DNA from: Pectinatus haikarae
GTDB lineage: Bacteria > Bacillota > Negativicutes > Selenomonadales > Selenomonadaceae
Length of the DNA stretch: 64,000 nt
Reading direction: 5' to 3'
Assembly: GCF_015732185.1 (NCBI RefSeq)
Contig: NZ_WIQM01000014.1
Coordinates: forward strand, 62,001 to 126,000
The notes beneath the pieces are model-generated. The model was not told the origin of the DNA. It worked only from the letters and a program-made list of their open reading frames with translations, and did not search any database. Below are positions 45,745 through 55,094 of the stretch, piece by piece (the stretch's first letter is position 1; the number at the start of each line of letters is the position of its first letter). The position numbers and the translations under genes were made by a program.

Positions 45745-47529
45745 ATGTTAAAATCAAGTATCAGCAGACGCCTGACAATATACTCACTAGTTCTGATAAT
45801 TCTTCCTCTTCTGATATGCAGCATATATATGGTAGACTATTTCTATAAGATAAATATTCAGGATAAAACCAGTTCCTTAGAAAATCAGGCTAAAACTGTA
45901 GCTGCTATATCACATATATATTTTGAAAAAAAAGATAATGCCGATATGTCACTCCTGCAAGCCATCAGCTCTGATACAGGACTGCGGATAACATTGGTCA
46001 ACACCTCTGGAGAGGTGGTCTATGATTCGTCCCATGACAGTGAATCAATGGATAATCATGAAGATCGTCCGGAAATCCAAAATGCACTGCATACTGGTAT
46101 CGGTTCATCTATAAGGCACAGTGACACGCTGCAAAAAAATTTACTTTATGTTGCCGTTCCTGTATATGATAATGGTGTTTTGCTGGGAGTAAGCCGTACA
46201 TCTTTAAGCATTACGCCTCTTGAAAAATCCTATGACAGTATGCGCAATAATATTTTGTTTATATTTTTCGCCGTGACTATCATCGCTATCAGCATAGGCA
46301 TGATCCTTACACGCCGCTTCACCAATCCCATAAAGCAGATGACTCTGGACGCGCAAAAAATAATCAACGGGGATCTAAGTACCCGTATGAGAATAAACAC
46401 CGCAGATGAATTAGAATTTCTCGCAGCTGCTATCAATAAACTTACCAGCCGCCTGCTTCGCAAAATCAATGATTCGCAGGCAAAAGCCCATACTTTATCC
46501 CTTATATTGGATAATATGGATAATGCAGTTATTTTATTGAATGAGAATGGTCTTATCACAGAGGCTAATAAACAGGCTAAGGATATGTTTAAAATAACAC
46601 CTGATATTATCAAAACATACAGTATCAATTTTATAGGCAACACAGTCATCAGTGACACAGCCAAAACTTGCGCACAAGAAAATAAAAATAAAAAAATAAC
46701 GCTCAGGATAAAATTAGGTGCCACAGAAAAAACTTTTATTGTATTTTTTGCACCATTCACCAGCGAAACAAAACAAAGCATAGTATGCGTGTTCCATGAC
46801 ATATCACTGATGCAGGAAATAACAGACAGACAAAATATTTTTGTTGCCAATGCGGCACATGAGCTTTCTACCCCCTTAACCTCTATTAAGGGCTTCAGTG
46901 AAACTTTGCTGGACAGTGACTTAACAGAAGCAGAAACTTCCCGGCATTTTTTGAAAATTATTTATGAAGAAAGCTGCCGCATGCAATATCTGGTAAAAAA
47001 TCTTCTGCAATTGGCGAAATTGAACAGCAATGATTATAAAAAACAGGTTGCTACTACTAATATTGATTGTACAGATGCATTGAAAAAAATAATAAAAACC
47101 ATGACACCATTTTTGGAACAAAAGGGGCAGTTTTTCGAAACTAATTTTTCATCTGAAAACTTAGTAATAAAAGCGAATCCAGATCTATTTACACAAATTT
47201 TTATTAATTTAATCGAAAATGCCGTAAAATACAGTCCTGATAAAGGTAAACTTCTTCTCGCATGCAGCCGGGACAAAGATAAAGCTGTATTTACCATAAA
47301 AGACAATGGTGTCGGTATCGCCAAGACAGATATTCCATTTATTTTCGATAGATTTTACCGAAGTGATAAATCACGTGCCAGACAGGATATTGGTGGGTCC
47401 GGGATTGGACTGTCCCTGGTAAAATTTCTCGTTGAATTGTTCAGTGGGAAAATATTTGCAAGCAGCGAATTGAACAAAGGTACCACATTCACAATAATAT
47501 TTCCCCTGCAAAGAAATATTGATTCTTAA
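45745..47529 (+). CDS. phoR: Phosphate sensor histidine kinase PhoR
   Basis: The product is 594 aa. TM1 is at about 11-31, an extracytoplasmic sensor domain at 32-167, TM2 at 168-188, HAMP at about 188-238, a PAS-like domain at about 245-350, HisKA with H372 in ANAAHELSTPLTSIKGF, then HATPase_c (NLIENAVKYS, DNGVGIAKTDIPFIFDRFYR, GSGIGLSLV). The layout matches Bacillus-type PhoR. AAAGGA 8 nt upstream sets ATG 45745. It is separated from phoP by the whole pstB-phoU unit, with its own promoter. Confidence 0.9.
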   Translation: MLKSSISRRLTIYSLVLIILPLLICSIYMVDYFYKINIQDKTSSLENQAKTVAAISHIYFEKKDNADMSLLQAISSDTGLRITLVNTSGEVVYDSSHDSESMDNHEDRPEIQNALHTGIGSSIRHSDTLQKNLLYVAVPVYDNGVLLGVSRTSLSITPLEKSYDSMRNNILFIFFAVTIIAISIGMILTRRFTNPIKQMTLDAQKIINGDLSTRMRINTADELEFLAAAINKLTSRLLRKINDSQAKAHTLSLILDNMDNAVILLNENGLITEANKQAKDMFKITPDIIKTYSINFIGNTVISDTAKTCAQENKNKKITLRIKLGATEKTFIVFFAPFTSETKQSIVCVFHDISLMQEITDRQNIFVANAAHELSTPLTSIKGFSETLLDSDLTEAETSRHFLKIIYEESCRMQYLVKNLLQLAKLNSNDYKKQVATTNIDCTDALKKIIKTMTPFLEQKGQFFETNFSSENLVIKANPDLFTQIFINLIENAVKYSPDKGKLLLACSRDKDKAVFTIKDNGVGIAKTDIPFIFDRFYRSDKSRARQDIGGSGIGLSLVKFLVELFSGKIFASSELNKGTTFTIIFPLQRNIDS

Positions 47530-47552
47530 TAGTTTTTCTATTTTAAAAGACT

Positions 47553-48053
47553 TTAGGACTGCTTCAATATGATCTGCCACTTTTCCTCCAGCATTTCCAT
47601 TTTAAAACGGGCATTAGCCGGACTTGTAGATGGCAGAAGATAAATTATGTATTTATTGCTGTCAAGAATTTGTTTGTTATATTTTTTAAAACACTGATAT
47701 GCCTTGCCTCCGTTAAAGCACAACATATTTATATTCCGATATCTTTGAAAAAACTCATTAAAATCATTTGGTGTTTCTTTCTGTATTGCTGAATCCAGAC
47801 TGCCTTCCCTTTCACAAAATGCAATTGAATCCCATAAAGCAATATGCCTGTCCAAAATCATTTTCAACCTTTCCCCATAATCTACAGGTGTAATCTCATA
47901 ACCCAGTAATTTAGCCATAAGGCGCCAAAATCTATTCTGTGGATGCGCATAATACTGTTTATGCGACAACGAAACAATGCTGGGCATTGATCCAAGGATC
48001 AAAAGCTTTGAGTGGCTGTTTACCACAGGAGTAAATCCCTTGCATTCTGACAT
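47553..48053 (-). CDS. Hypoxanthine-DNA (deoxyinosine) glycosylase, UDG superfamily
   Basis: The product is 166 aa. LLILGSMPSIVSLSHKQYYA, HPQNRFWRLM and the C-terminal LLPSTSPANAR motif fit UDG family 6, which removes deaminated adenine (hypoxanthine) from DNA. ATG 48053 with GGAGGAG 8 nt upstream is preferred to the longer frame. It converges on phoR with only 23 nt between the stops. Confidence 0.85.
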   Translation of the reverse strand: MSECKGFTPVVNSHSKLLILGSMPSIVSLSHKQYYAHPQNRFWRLMAKLLGYEITPVDYGERLKMILDRHIALWDSIAFCEREGSLDSAIQKETPNDFNEFFQRYRNINMLCFNGGKAYQCFKKYNKQILDSNKYIIYLLPSTSPANARFKMEMLEEKWQIILKQS

Positions 48054-48275
48054 ACTATAATCTCCTCCCCGCAGAACATCTAACAATTTTATTACTTACC
48101 ATACTATATAAGAATAATTGAAGCCGTTTTTCTAAGATGATTATTTCATTATACAGTAGTTAATATATTTTACAAGCTGCACTGATATTCACCCTAATTA
48201 GTTATCTAATCTATATAAAAAAACAACTAACTTAAAATATTAATCATGAAACAATAAATCAACCAAAATATTTAT

Positions 48276-48331
48276 AAAAAGTCAAAAGGTCTAATTTTTT
48301 ATTTGACTTTTTGACTTTTTGTTATTATAAT
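48276..48331 (+). promoter_or_regulatory. clpB promoter with palindromic GTCAAA operator
   Basis: Promoter: TTGACT (48303-48308)-N17-TATAAT (48326-48331). Operator: 20-bp arms at 48276-48295 and 48301-48320, inverted around 5 T, with two mismatches. Each arm has two GTCAAA-like units 8 bp apart. They cover the -35 and spacer. The unit resembles the CtsR heptad (GGTCAAA), but CtsR sites are spaced 10 bp and not inverted. Repression in unstressed cells is inferred. The rest of the 48087-48399 gap is A+T-rich with no other feature seen. Confidence 0.65.
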
Positions 48332-48399
48332 AGCATTGTAATCAAAAATCAATACAACAATTATAAATTAGTAATCTGTCAAATTAGGAGGTACATATT

Positions 48400-50973
48400 A
48401 TGCCAGAAGAAAAATATACACAAAAAGTTTTGACTGCATTGCAGAGTTCTCAGCAAAATGCGGCATTGCATTATCATCAGGAAATAACGTCTGCTCACGT
48501 TCTACTATCTCTTGTTAAGGAACCCGAAGGCCTCCTTGCAACTATATTTGATGAATGCAAAACGGATTTGCCCATGCTGAAAGTCCGTCTGGAGCAAAAT
48601 CTTAACAAAATCCCTGCGGTAAAAGGACAGGATCGTCTTTCCATGAGCGTGGAACTGTCCCGGGTTTTAGGAAGAGCACGTCAAATTGCTGACAATATGA
48701 AGGATGAATATATCAGTACTGAACATTTGCTTTTGGCAATTATAGATGCCGCGGATGAAAGCTGCCAAAAGCTATGCAAAGATTTTGGTCTCAGTAAATC
48801 AAAAATACAAGCTATAGTTAAAACCAACAGAAAAAACAATGTTAACTCCGACAATCCTGAGAGCGAATATAAATCCTTGGAAAAATATGGCCGTGATCTG
48901 ACTGATGCGGCACGCCGCGGCAAGCTGGACCCTGTGATAGGAAGAGATGAAGAAATTCGCCGCACTATAGAAATTCTCTCACGCCGCACAAAAAATAATC
49001 CTGTTCTCATCGGTGAACCTGGGGTGGGCAAAACGGCCATTGTCGAAGGACTGGCCAGACGCATAGTCGGCGGTGATGTTCCCGAATCTCTAAAAAATAA
49101 GAAATTATATTCGCTGGATCTTGGCTCTTTGGTAGCCGGAGCGAAATTCCGCGGCGAATTTGAAGAACGCCTGAAGGCAGTTTTAAATGAAATTGCTAAA
49201 TCAGACGGACAAATTCTTCTTTTCATCGATGAAGTGCATACTGTTGTCGGTGCCGGTGCTGCCGAAGGTGCTATGGATGCCGGCAATATCTTAAAACCAA
49301 TGCTGGCTCGCGGTGAACTGCGCTGCATCGGAGCGACTACATTAAATGAATATCGAAAATATATCGAAAAAGATACCGCTTTGGAACGGCGTTTTCAGCC
49401 TGTAATGGTGGGCGAACCAAATGTTGAAGATACTATTTCCATCCTGCGCGGCTTGAAGGAACGTTACGAAGTCCATCACGGTGTAAGAATACGTGACAAT
49501 GCTCTTATCTCTGCGGCAGTTCTTTCCGATCGCTATATATCTGACAGATTTTTGCCCGATAAGGCAATCGATCTGGTAGATGAAGCAGCTGCAAAACTTC
49601 GTACTGAAATTGAATCCATGCCTGCTCCGCTTGATGAAATACGCAGAAAAATATTGCAGTTAAAAATAGAAGAACAGGCCTTAACCAAGGAAACGGATGA
49701 ACCTTCAAGGGAACGTCTGCAAAAGCTTACCGAAGAAATAAAGGCTGCTGAAAATGAAGAAGCAGGCTGGAAAAAACAGTGGGAACACGAAAAGCAGCTA
49801 ATCACGCGCACCCGCGGTATAAAACAGGAAATTGACAATATAAAGAATGAAATGGCTAAAGCCGAACGTGACGGTGATCTGCAAAAAGCATCAGAACTCA
49901 GATATGGCAAGCTGCCTTCTTTGCAGCAGGAACTTTTAGTTCAAGAAAAATCAATGGCGGAAAACAAGGATTCTCGTCTTCTCAAGGAAGAAGTCAGTGA
50001 AGAAGATATTGCTCAGGTCGTCAGCCGCTGGACAGGTATTCCTGTAGCCAAAATGATGACAGGAGAACGAGAAAAACTTATTCACTTGGAAGATGAACTG
50101 CATAAACGTGTCATTGGACAGGATGAGGCCGTGAAGGCCGTCAGCGAATCCATTCTGAGAGCTCGTGCCGGTATCAAAGATCCTGATCGGCCTATCGGCT
50201 CGTTTATTTTTCTCGGCCCTACAGGTGTAGGCAAGACCGAACTTGCCAAAACATTGGCAGAATCGTTGTTTGATGATGAACGCTCGATGATTCGTATAGA
50301 TATGTCCGAATATATGGAAAAGCATTCTGTATCACGTCTTATCGGCGCTCCTCCGGGCTATGTGGGGTATGATGAAGGCGGGCAGCTTACAGAAGCCGTG
50401 CGCCGCCATCCGTACAGTGTTATATTACTTGATGAAATAGAAAAAGCTCATGCAGATATATTCAATATTCTCCTCCAGATACTTGATGATGGACGTCTCA
50501 CTGACGGAAAAGGCCGTGTCGTAAATTTTAAAAATACCATCATTATTATGACATCCAATCTTGGATCTCATGAAATTCTGGAAGAAACAGATTTCACCAA
50601 GGCTAAAAAAGACGTACTTGAATTGCTGAAAAACTATTTTCGTCCGGAATTTCTTAATAGAATTGATGACATAATTGTATTCAAAGGTTTAGCAAAAAGC
50701 CAAGTTAAAAAAATTGCTGCAATATTGCTTGAAACATTGAATAAGCGTTTACAAAAGCAAGTTAAAATCAATATAGCATGGTCTGACGATGTTCTCACCA
50801 AGCTGGCAGAAAACGGTTTTGATCCTCAATTTGGTGCACGTCCCTTGCGTCGTTTATTGACGCATACAATTGAAACCGCACTCAGTAAGGAAATAATCAA
50901 GGGATCTGTCAAGGAAGGCAGCACGGCCAAAATAGGTCTTGAAAATGGTGAATTCACTTTTACAGCAGAATAG
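48400..50973 (+). CDS. clpB: ClpB disaggregase
   Basis: The product is 857 aa. Clp N domain (about 1-145), AAA1 with Walker [19 protein letters not shown], the middle coiled-coil (about 400-520), AAA2 with Walker [19 protein letters not shown], then the C-terminal D2-small domain. There is no ClpP-binding IGF loop. It resolves aggregates with DnaK. AGGAGG precedes ATG by 8 nt. It is monocistronic between its own promoter and terminator. Confidence 0.97.
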   Translation: MPEEKYTQKVLTALQSSQQNAALHYHQEITSAHVLLSLVKEPEGLLATIFDECKTDLPMLKVRLEQNLNKIPAVKGQDRLSMSVELSRVLGRARQIADNMKDEYISTEHLLLAIIDAADESCQKLCKDFGLSKSKIQAIVKTNRKNNVNSDNPESEYKSLEKYGRDLTDAARRGKLDPVIGRDEEIRRTIEILSRRTKNNPVLIGEPGVGKTAIVEGLARRIVGGDVPESLKNKKLYSLDLGSLVAGAKFRGEFEERLKAVLNEIAKSDGQILLFIDEVHTVVGAGAAEGAMDAGNILKPMLARGELRCIGATTLNEYRKYIEKDTALERRFQPVMVGEPNVEDTISILRGLKERYEVHHGVRIRDNALISAAVLSDRYISDRFLPDKAIDLVDEAAAKLRTEIESMPAPLDEIRRKILQLKIEEQALTKETDEPSRERLQKLTEEIKAAENEEAGWKKQWEHEKQLITRTRGIKQEIDNIKNEMAKAERDGDLQKASELRYGKLPSLQQELLVQEKSMAENKDSRLLKEEVSEEDIAQVVSRWTGIPVAKMMTGEREKLIHLEDELHKRVIGQDEAVKAVSESILRARAGIKDPDRPIGSFIFLGPTGVGKTELAKTLAESLFDDERSMIRIDMSEYMEKHSVSRLIGAPPGYVGYDEGGQLTEAVRRHPYSVILLDEIEKAHADIFNILLQILDDGRLTDGKGRVVNFKNTIIIMTSNLGSHEILEETDFTKAKKDVLELLKNYFRPEFLNRIDDIIVFKGLAKSQVKKIAAILLETLNKRLQKQVKINIAWSDDVLTKLAENGFDPQFGARPLRRLLTHTIETALSKEIIKGSVKEGSTAKIGLENGEFTFTAE

Positions 50974-50990
50974 TTATTTTTTTCCAAAGA

Positions 50991-51020
50991 AAAAAACGGT
51001 CTTATGTAAGGCCGTTTTTT
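50991..51020 (+). terminator. clpB terminator
   Basis: AAAAAACGGTC (50991-51001) pairs with GGCCGTTTTTT (51010-51020), one G-U pair, ending in a T6 run. Confidence 0.88.
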
Positions 51021-51035
51021 GTTCTTTATTTTTAA

Positions 51036-51080
51036 ATGTCACAATAATGTCACACATTTTATTTTTGCAAATGCTATACT
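51036..51080 (+). promoter_or_regulatory. Promoter of the His-rich protein with 11-bp direct repeats
   Basis: ATGTCACA occurs at 51036-51043 and 51047-51054, an exact repeat with period 11. After exactly 20 nt comes an extended -10, TGCTATACT (TATACT at 51075-51080). Repeat period and distance equal those of the two Pho boxes in this window; each repeat holds GTCACA against the Pho unit TTxACA. Confidence 0.5.
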
Positions 51081-51129
51081 TTATCCATAAACAGTAAACA
51101 AATATTTACTAATAGAAAGAGTGATAAAT

Positions 51130-51378
51130 ATGCTGAGAAATAAAATGAAAAAAATAATTGCTTTTATTCTTTCGTCTTTTATGGTAATAACTGTATTGGG
51201 GACTACAATGGCAGAAGCACATCCGATGTACAATTCCCATCCGTCAACCAGACATGAAGAACGCCGTCATAACCCACCTTCACACAAAGATAACGATAAA
51301 GGACATTCTACTGGTGAAGTGACCACAGCTGCTATCATAGGTGCTGTGCTTGGTGCAGTAGTGGCTAAAAACACCTGA
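51130..51378 (+). CDS. Small secreted His-rich protein with glycine-zipper tail
   Basis: The product is 82 aa. A signal peptide (KKIIAFILSSFMVITVLGT, cut near MAEA) is followed by a 40-residue part rich in His, Arg, Ser and Asn (HPMYNSHPSTRHEERRHNPP) and a hydrophobic Gly/Ala tail (AAIIGAVLGAVVAKNT). I do not recognise a family. The histidines could bind metal or polyphosphate, which is speculation. GAAAGAG lies 8 nt before ATG 51130. Confidence 0.7.
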   Translation: MLRNKMKKIIAFILSSFMVITVLGTTMAEAHPMYNSHPSTRHEERRHNPPSHKDNDKGHSTGEVTTAAIIGAVLGAVVAKNT

Positions 51379-51398
51379 TGTTTCATAATACTAAAAAA

Positions 51399-51460
51399 TA
51401 AAGCTGCGCCGGAATAAAAATTTTTTATTTCTATTCTAGCACAGCTTATTTATTTTATCG
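51399..51460 (+). terminator. Imperfect hairpin after the His-rich gene
   Basis: AGCTGCGCCGGAATA (from about 51402) pairs with TATTCTAGCACAGCT (to about 51448) with mismatches, followed by TATTTATTTTAT. Confidence 0.5.
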
Positions 51461-51495
51461 CTCGAAAAAATTTTATATTAGTTTTATAATATTCT

Positions 51496-51522
51496 TATAT
51501 TAGTTCATCAAAAAACCGATAT
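51496..51522 (+). promoter_or_regulatory. Sigma-28-like promoter of the FlxA-like gene
   Basis: TATA-N15-ACCGATAT, close to the flagellin promoter found here (TTAA-N15-ACCGATAA). It lies about 40 nt before the ATG. Confidence 0.6.
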
Positions 51523-51562
51523 TATAAATGTAACATATTAAAATCGTAAGGAGTGTAATAAA

Positions 51563-51991
51563 ATGTTTATTTCTAAAACGTCCGCCAATAATTCATCTTA
51601 TTCTGCAGCCTCCTCATCAGGTACTTCATCCGGATCGATTTCTCAGCTTGAAGCACAGAAAAGTCAATATCAGCAGGAGCTGCTCTCTATTCAAACAAAT
51701 GCTTCGACTTCAGCAAAAACCTCAACTTCAGCTTCCACACAAGAAGCTCAGATTGAGAAAAAAATCGAGGCAATCAACGAAGAAATCGCTAAAGCCAAAA
51801 GCCAAAATACATCTAATACTTCAAAAAACCAAAAAACAAGTGAAACTAACAGTGATAACTCAAATGATCAGGATAACGATTTGCTGAATAAAATTGGCTC
51901 CGCTTATTCTACTTCTATTTCCGATGAAGGCTATACAGCCTTGACCAATTCACAATCCAACACCAATTCCATTGACAACTTATACAAATAA
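51563..51991 (+). CDS. FlxA-like small coiled-coil protein
   Basis: The product is 142 aa with a Ser/Thr/Asn-rich N-terminus, a central coiled coil (SQLEAQKSQYQQELLSIQ, AQIEKKIEAINEEIAKAK) and a disordered C-terminal part. The coil resembles FlxA-family proteins, which are expressed with flagella in other bacteria. There is no signal peptide or membrane segment. AAGGAG precedes the ATG. A sigma-28-like promoter upstream supports a flagellar link. Function is unknown. Confidence 0.65.
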   Translation: MFISKTSANNSSYSAASSSGTSSGSISQLEAQKSQYQQELLSIQTNASTSAKTSTSASTQEAQIEKKIEAINEEIAKAKSQNTSNTSKNQKTSETNSDNSNDQDNDLLNKIGSAYSTSISDEGYTALTNSQSNTNSIDNLYK

Positions 51992-52020
51992 AAATAGTCA
52001 TATTATAATCAGCTATACAA

Positions 52021-52070
52021 TAATAGTCACAAGAAAAAACAGGATTTCCTGCTCTTTCTTGTGACTATTA
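52021..52070. terminator. Hairpin between the FlxA-like gene and rnc
   Basis: A 16-bp perfect stem (TAATAGTCACAAGAAA and complement) with an inner CAGGA/TCCTG stem, between converging genes. The T-tract is weak on both sides. Confidence 0.65.
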
Positions 52071-52100
52071 ATTAACTAAACGATGAGAAAAGAATGGGCA

Positions 52101-52808
52101 TCATAAAATCCCATATTCTTTCAATGCTTCCATAGCAGCATGCTGTTCCGCTTCTTTTTTACTGCTGCCTATGCCAAAGCCTTTTTGTTTTCCGCTGACA
52201 ACAGCAGCAAAACGAAAACATTTTGCATGATCGGGCCCTGTTTCATCTATCAGCTTATATTCGATACATTCGCCGTGACTTTGTACAACTTCCTGCAATA
52301 TAGTTTTATAATCTTTTAAATTATATCCCTGTTCAACAGCAATAAGAGCACTATCCAATTTATCAAGAATATACATACGCGCCGTCTGCCAGCCTTGGTC
52401 TAGATATATGGCACCAATCACCGACTCAAAAGCATCCGCCAAGATAGAAGGTCTTTTATTCCCTCCCGTCATACGTTCACCCTTGCCCAGCAAAAGATAT
52501 TTTCCCACACCAAGCCTGGCTGATAAATCAGCCAGGGTAGTTTCACAAACAACGGAAGCACGTGCTTTTGTCATTTCACCCTCCGGCATTTGCGGGAATT
52601 TATTAAACAAATATGTGCTGCATGCCAATTCCAGCACAGCGTCACCAAGGAATTCCAGTCGCTCATTATGGATTACACCGTTTTTGACTTCATTGGCATA
52701 TGATGTATGGGTAAGAGCAGTATCCAACAAAGATAAATCCGCAAATTTCACGCCTAGACGTGAAGATAAAACTAATAAATTTTCCTTACGTTCTATTGAA
52801 AGACTCAT
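52101..52808 (-). CDS. rnc: Ribonuclease III
   Basis: The product is 235 aa. The catalytic signature ERLEFLGDAVLELACSTYLF and the second site DAFESVIGAIYLDQGW are intact; the C-terminal part is a dsRNA-binding domain (GIGSSKKEAEQHAAMEALKE). It processes rRNA and structured mRNAs. It ends the fatty acid operon, 13 nt after fabF; acpP/fabF-rnc linkage is common. Confidence 0.96.
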   Translation of the reverse strand: MSLSIERKENLLVLSSRLGVKFADLSLLDTALTHTSYANEVKNGVIHNERLEFLGDAVLELACSTYLFNKFPQMPEGEMTKARASVVCETTLADLSARLGVGKYLLLGKGERMTGGNKRPSILADAFESVIGAIYLDQGWQTARMYILDKLDSALIAVEQGYNLKDYKTILQEVVQSHGECIEYKLIDETGPDHAKCFRFAAVVSGKQKGFGIGSSKKEAEQHAAMEALKEYGIL

Positions 52809-52821
52809 TATAAAACCCGGC

Positions 52822-54063
52822 TTATTTAAATTTTTTCAAAAGTATCGCCGCATTATGTCCACCGAATCCCAAGGAATCGGAAATTGCTGCATTGACAACT
52901 TTTTTTCTGGCCTTATTAGGAACATAATCAAGGTCCAGTTCTTCATCGGGAGTTTCTAAATTTATAGTGGCCGGCATGATATCATTTTTAACAGTCAATG
53001 CGGTCGCTATACATTCAATACCACCCGCAGCGCCAAGCAGATGACCAATCATTGATTTGATTGAACTTACCGCCAGTTTATATGCATGATCACCAAAGGC
53101 TCTCTTTATAGCAGCGGTCTCTGTTCTTTCATTCAGTTGTGTGGACGTGCCGTGAGCGTTTATATAGTCAATATTTTCCGGCTCAAGCCCCGCATCTTTT
53201 ATTGCCAGTGTAAAACATCTGGCCGGCTGAATAGCCGCCGGAGCAGGACTCGTTATATGATATGCGTCCGAAGTAGCTGCATAACCGGAAACTTCCGCAT
53301 AGATTTCCGCATTACGTTTAACAGCATGCTCCAAACTTTCTAATATAACTATTCCTGATCCCTCACCCATTACAAATCCGCTGCGGTTTTTATCAAAAGG
53401 ACGTGACGCTTTTTCCGGATTATCGTTCATATCCGTACACAGTGCCTTCATAGAAGCAAAGCCCGCTACCGGCAACGGAGATATACAAGCTTCCGTACCC
53501 CCTGCCACCATAACATCAGCTTCTCCTCTTTGAATCACTCGCATAGCATCGCCTATTGCGTTAGTTCCGGTGGCACATGCCGTTATCGGGCAGGAACTTG
53601 GTCCCTGAAGGCCAAAAGTAATGGATGTCTGACCCGTTGCCATATTCGCAATCATCATCGGCACACAAAAAGGACTTACTCTATTCGGCCCTTTTTCCAA
53701 TATGACAGTATATTGTTCATGCATGGTTTCTATACCGCCGATACCCGTACCAATAAATACGCCTATACGTTCTTTATCTTCTTTCGTCAAATCCATTCCG
53801 GCATCTTCAAAAGCAAGCCTGGTAGCCGTAATAGCAAATTGCGTATACCGATCCATTCTTTTTGCTTCTTTTTTATCTATAAAGTCGGTCGGCTCAAAAT
53901 CATTAATCTGCCCCGCAATCTGAGCTTTAAATTCAGCAGCATCAAAATGCGTAATTTTTCCGATGCCTGATTTTCCGGACAGCAACCCTTCCCAAAACTT
54001 ATTTTTGCCAATACCAATAGGTGAAACTGCACCTAGACCGGTAATAACTACTCTGTCTGCCAA
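52822..54063 (-). CDS. fabF: 3-oxoacyl-ACP synthase II FabF
   Basis: The product is 413 aa. The thiolase fold shows the active Cys in PITACATGTNAIGD and the two His in NAHGTSTQLNE and SIKSMIGHLLGAAGG. It extends acyl-ACP with malonyl-ACP. TTG 54063 with GAGGTG 6 nt upstream gives MADRVVITGLG; GTG 54072 is the alternative. Confidence 0.96.
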   Translation of the reverse strand: MADRVVITGLGAVSPIGIGKNKFWEGLLSGKSGIGKITHFDAAEFKAQIAGQINDFEPTDFIDKKEAKRMDRYTQFAITATRLAFEDAGMDLTKEDKERIGVFIGTGIGGIETMHEQYTVILEKGPNRVSPFCVPMMIANMATGQTSITFGLQGPSSCPITACATGTNAIGDAMRVIQRGEADVMVAGGTEACISPLPVAGFASMKALCTDMNDNPEKASRPFDKNRSGFVMGEGSGIVILESLEHAVKRNAEIYAEVSGYAATSDAYHITSPAPAAIQPARCFTLAIKDAGLEPENIDYINAHGTSTQLNERTETAAIKRAFGDHAYKLAVSSIKSMIGHLLGAAGGIECIATALTVKNDIMPATINLETPDEELDLDYVPNKARKKVVNAAISDSLGFGGHNAAILLKKFK

Positions 54064-54079
54064 AATATACACCTCGCCT

Positions 54080-55024
54080 TTAATTCGCTTCAGCAGCCTG
54101 TTGTTTCAAGCGCGCAAATATTTCCCTGACTGGTAATATCTCCTGTATTTTATGAATATATTCACCAGCAAAAACCAATCCTGTTTCAACGTCTCCCTGC
54201 TGCGCTCTTTCCAAAGCCTTTATAATACAGAAATTATGCTTGCAATTTTTCAAACAATTATCACACTGCTTAATCGGAACAGGCCCCTGCATTATTTTTT
54301 CTGAAAACGGATTGCGCACGGCACGACCTGGAAGGCCCACCGGACTTTGTATTACAACTATATCCTTGGGATCAGCCTTCAAATAAAAATCCTTTAAAGC
54401 CGGTGCCGCATTTGATTCCTCACTAGCAGCAAACCTTGATCCCATCTGGACACCGTTAGCTCCCATTTTTATAAAATCAACAATATCCTGACCCGTGAGA
54501 ACTCCCCCTGCCGCAATAATAGGCAGACTGACTGCATTGCGAATCTCAGGAATCAATGTCTTTATCGAAATATCTGTTCCCAAATGTCCGCCCGCTTCTT
54601 TGCCTTCCACCACGACAGCAGCAGCGCCAAGATGTTGTGAAATTTTCGCCAGTTTAGCGGAAGATACTATCGGTACAATAGGAGTAGCCGATTCCTTGCC
54701 GATTCCAAACATATCACGGGAAAAACCAGCTCCCGCAACGACAAGGTCTATACCTTCCTTAATAGCAGTCTTCATTAATTCACTAAATTTTTTAGCAGCT
54801 ACCATTATATTGATACCAATAATCCCAGATGTTAAAGAACGGGCCAAGCGAATTTCATATCTCAATTCGTCATTTGTCATACCGGACGCAGCGATCAAAC
54901 CAATACCGCCTTCATTTGCTACTGCTGCAGCAAGACGAGCTGTCGACAGTCTTATTGCCATGCCGCCCTGAATAACCGGTACTTTTGCGATCTTATCGCC
55001 AATCTTAAGCTCCGGAAGTATCAA
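54080..55024 (-). CDS. Second FabK-like / nitronate monooxygenase family flavoprotein with Cys cluster
   Basis: The product is 314 aa. TIM-barrel FMN enzyme features: VPVIQGGMAIRLSTARLAAA, EGKEAGGHLGTD, IIAAGGVLTGQDI and GVQMGSRF. Unlike the FabK at 57245 it carries CDNCLKNCKHNFC near residue 245-258, a possible iron-sulphur or zinc site. It may be a second enoyl-ACP reductase or a different flavin oxidoreductase placed in the fab operon. TTG 55024 with AGGAGG 7 nt upstream is the start. Confidence 0.8.
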   Translation of the reverse strand: MILPELKIGDKIAKVPVIQGGMAIRLSTARLAAAVANEGGIGLIAASGMTNDELRYEIRLARSLTSGIIGINIMVAAKKFSELMKTAIKEGIDLVVAGAGFSRDMFGIGKESATPIVPIVSSAKLAKISQHLGAAAVVVEGKEAGGHLGTDISIKTLIPEIRNAVSLPIIAAGGVLTGQDIVDFIKMGANGVQMGSRFAASEESNAAPALKDFYLKADPKDIVVIQSPVGLPGRAVRNPFSEKIMQGPVPIKQCDNCLKNCKHNFCIIKALERAQQGDVETGLVFAGEYIHKIQEILPVREIFARLKQQAAEAN

Positions 55025-55059
55025 AATAACTCCTCCTATCACTTTCGCTTTTATCAGTT

Positions 55060-55081
55060 AAGGAGGGCAGAAGCCCTCCTT
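55060..55081 (-). promoter_or_regulatory. GC-rich hairpin after acpP
   Basis: AAGGAGGGC pairs with GCCCTCCTT around a 4-nt loop, 14 nt after the acpP stop. On the minus strand no T-run follows, so it is more likely an mRNA stabiliser or partial attenuator than a full terminator. It could keep ACP expression above that of downstream genes. Confidence 0.55.
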
Positions 55082-55094
55082 CTGATTAAGAGTC

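Noticed and set aside
46230-46850. 206-codon minus-strand frame
   Set aside because: Antisense to the transmembrane, HAMP and PAS part of phoR; its hydrophobic character mirrors that gene.
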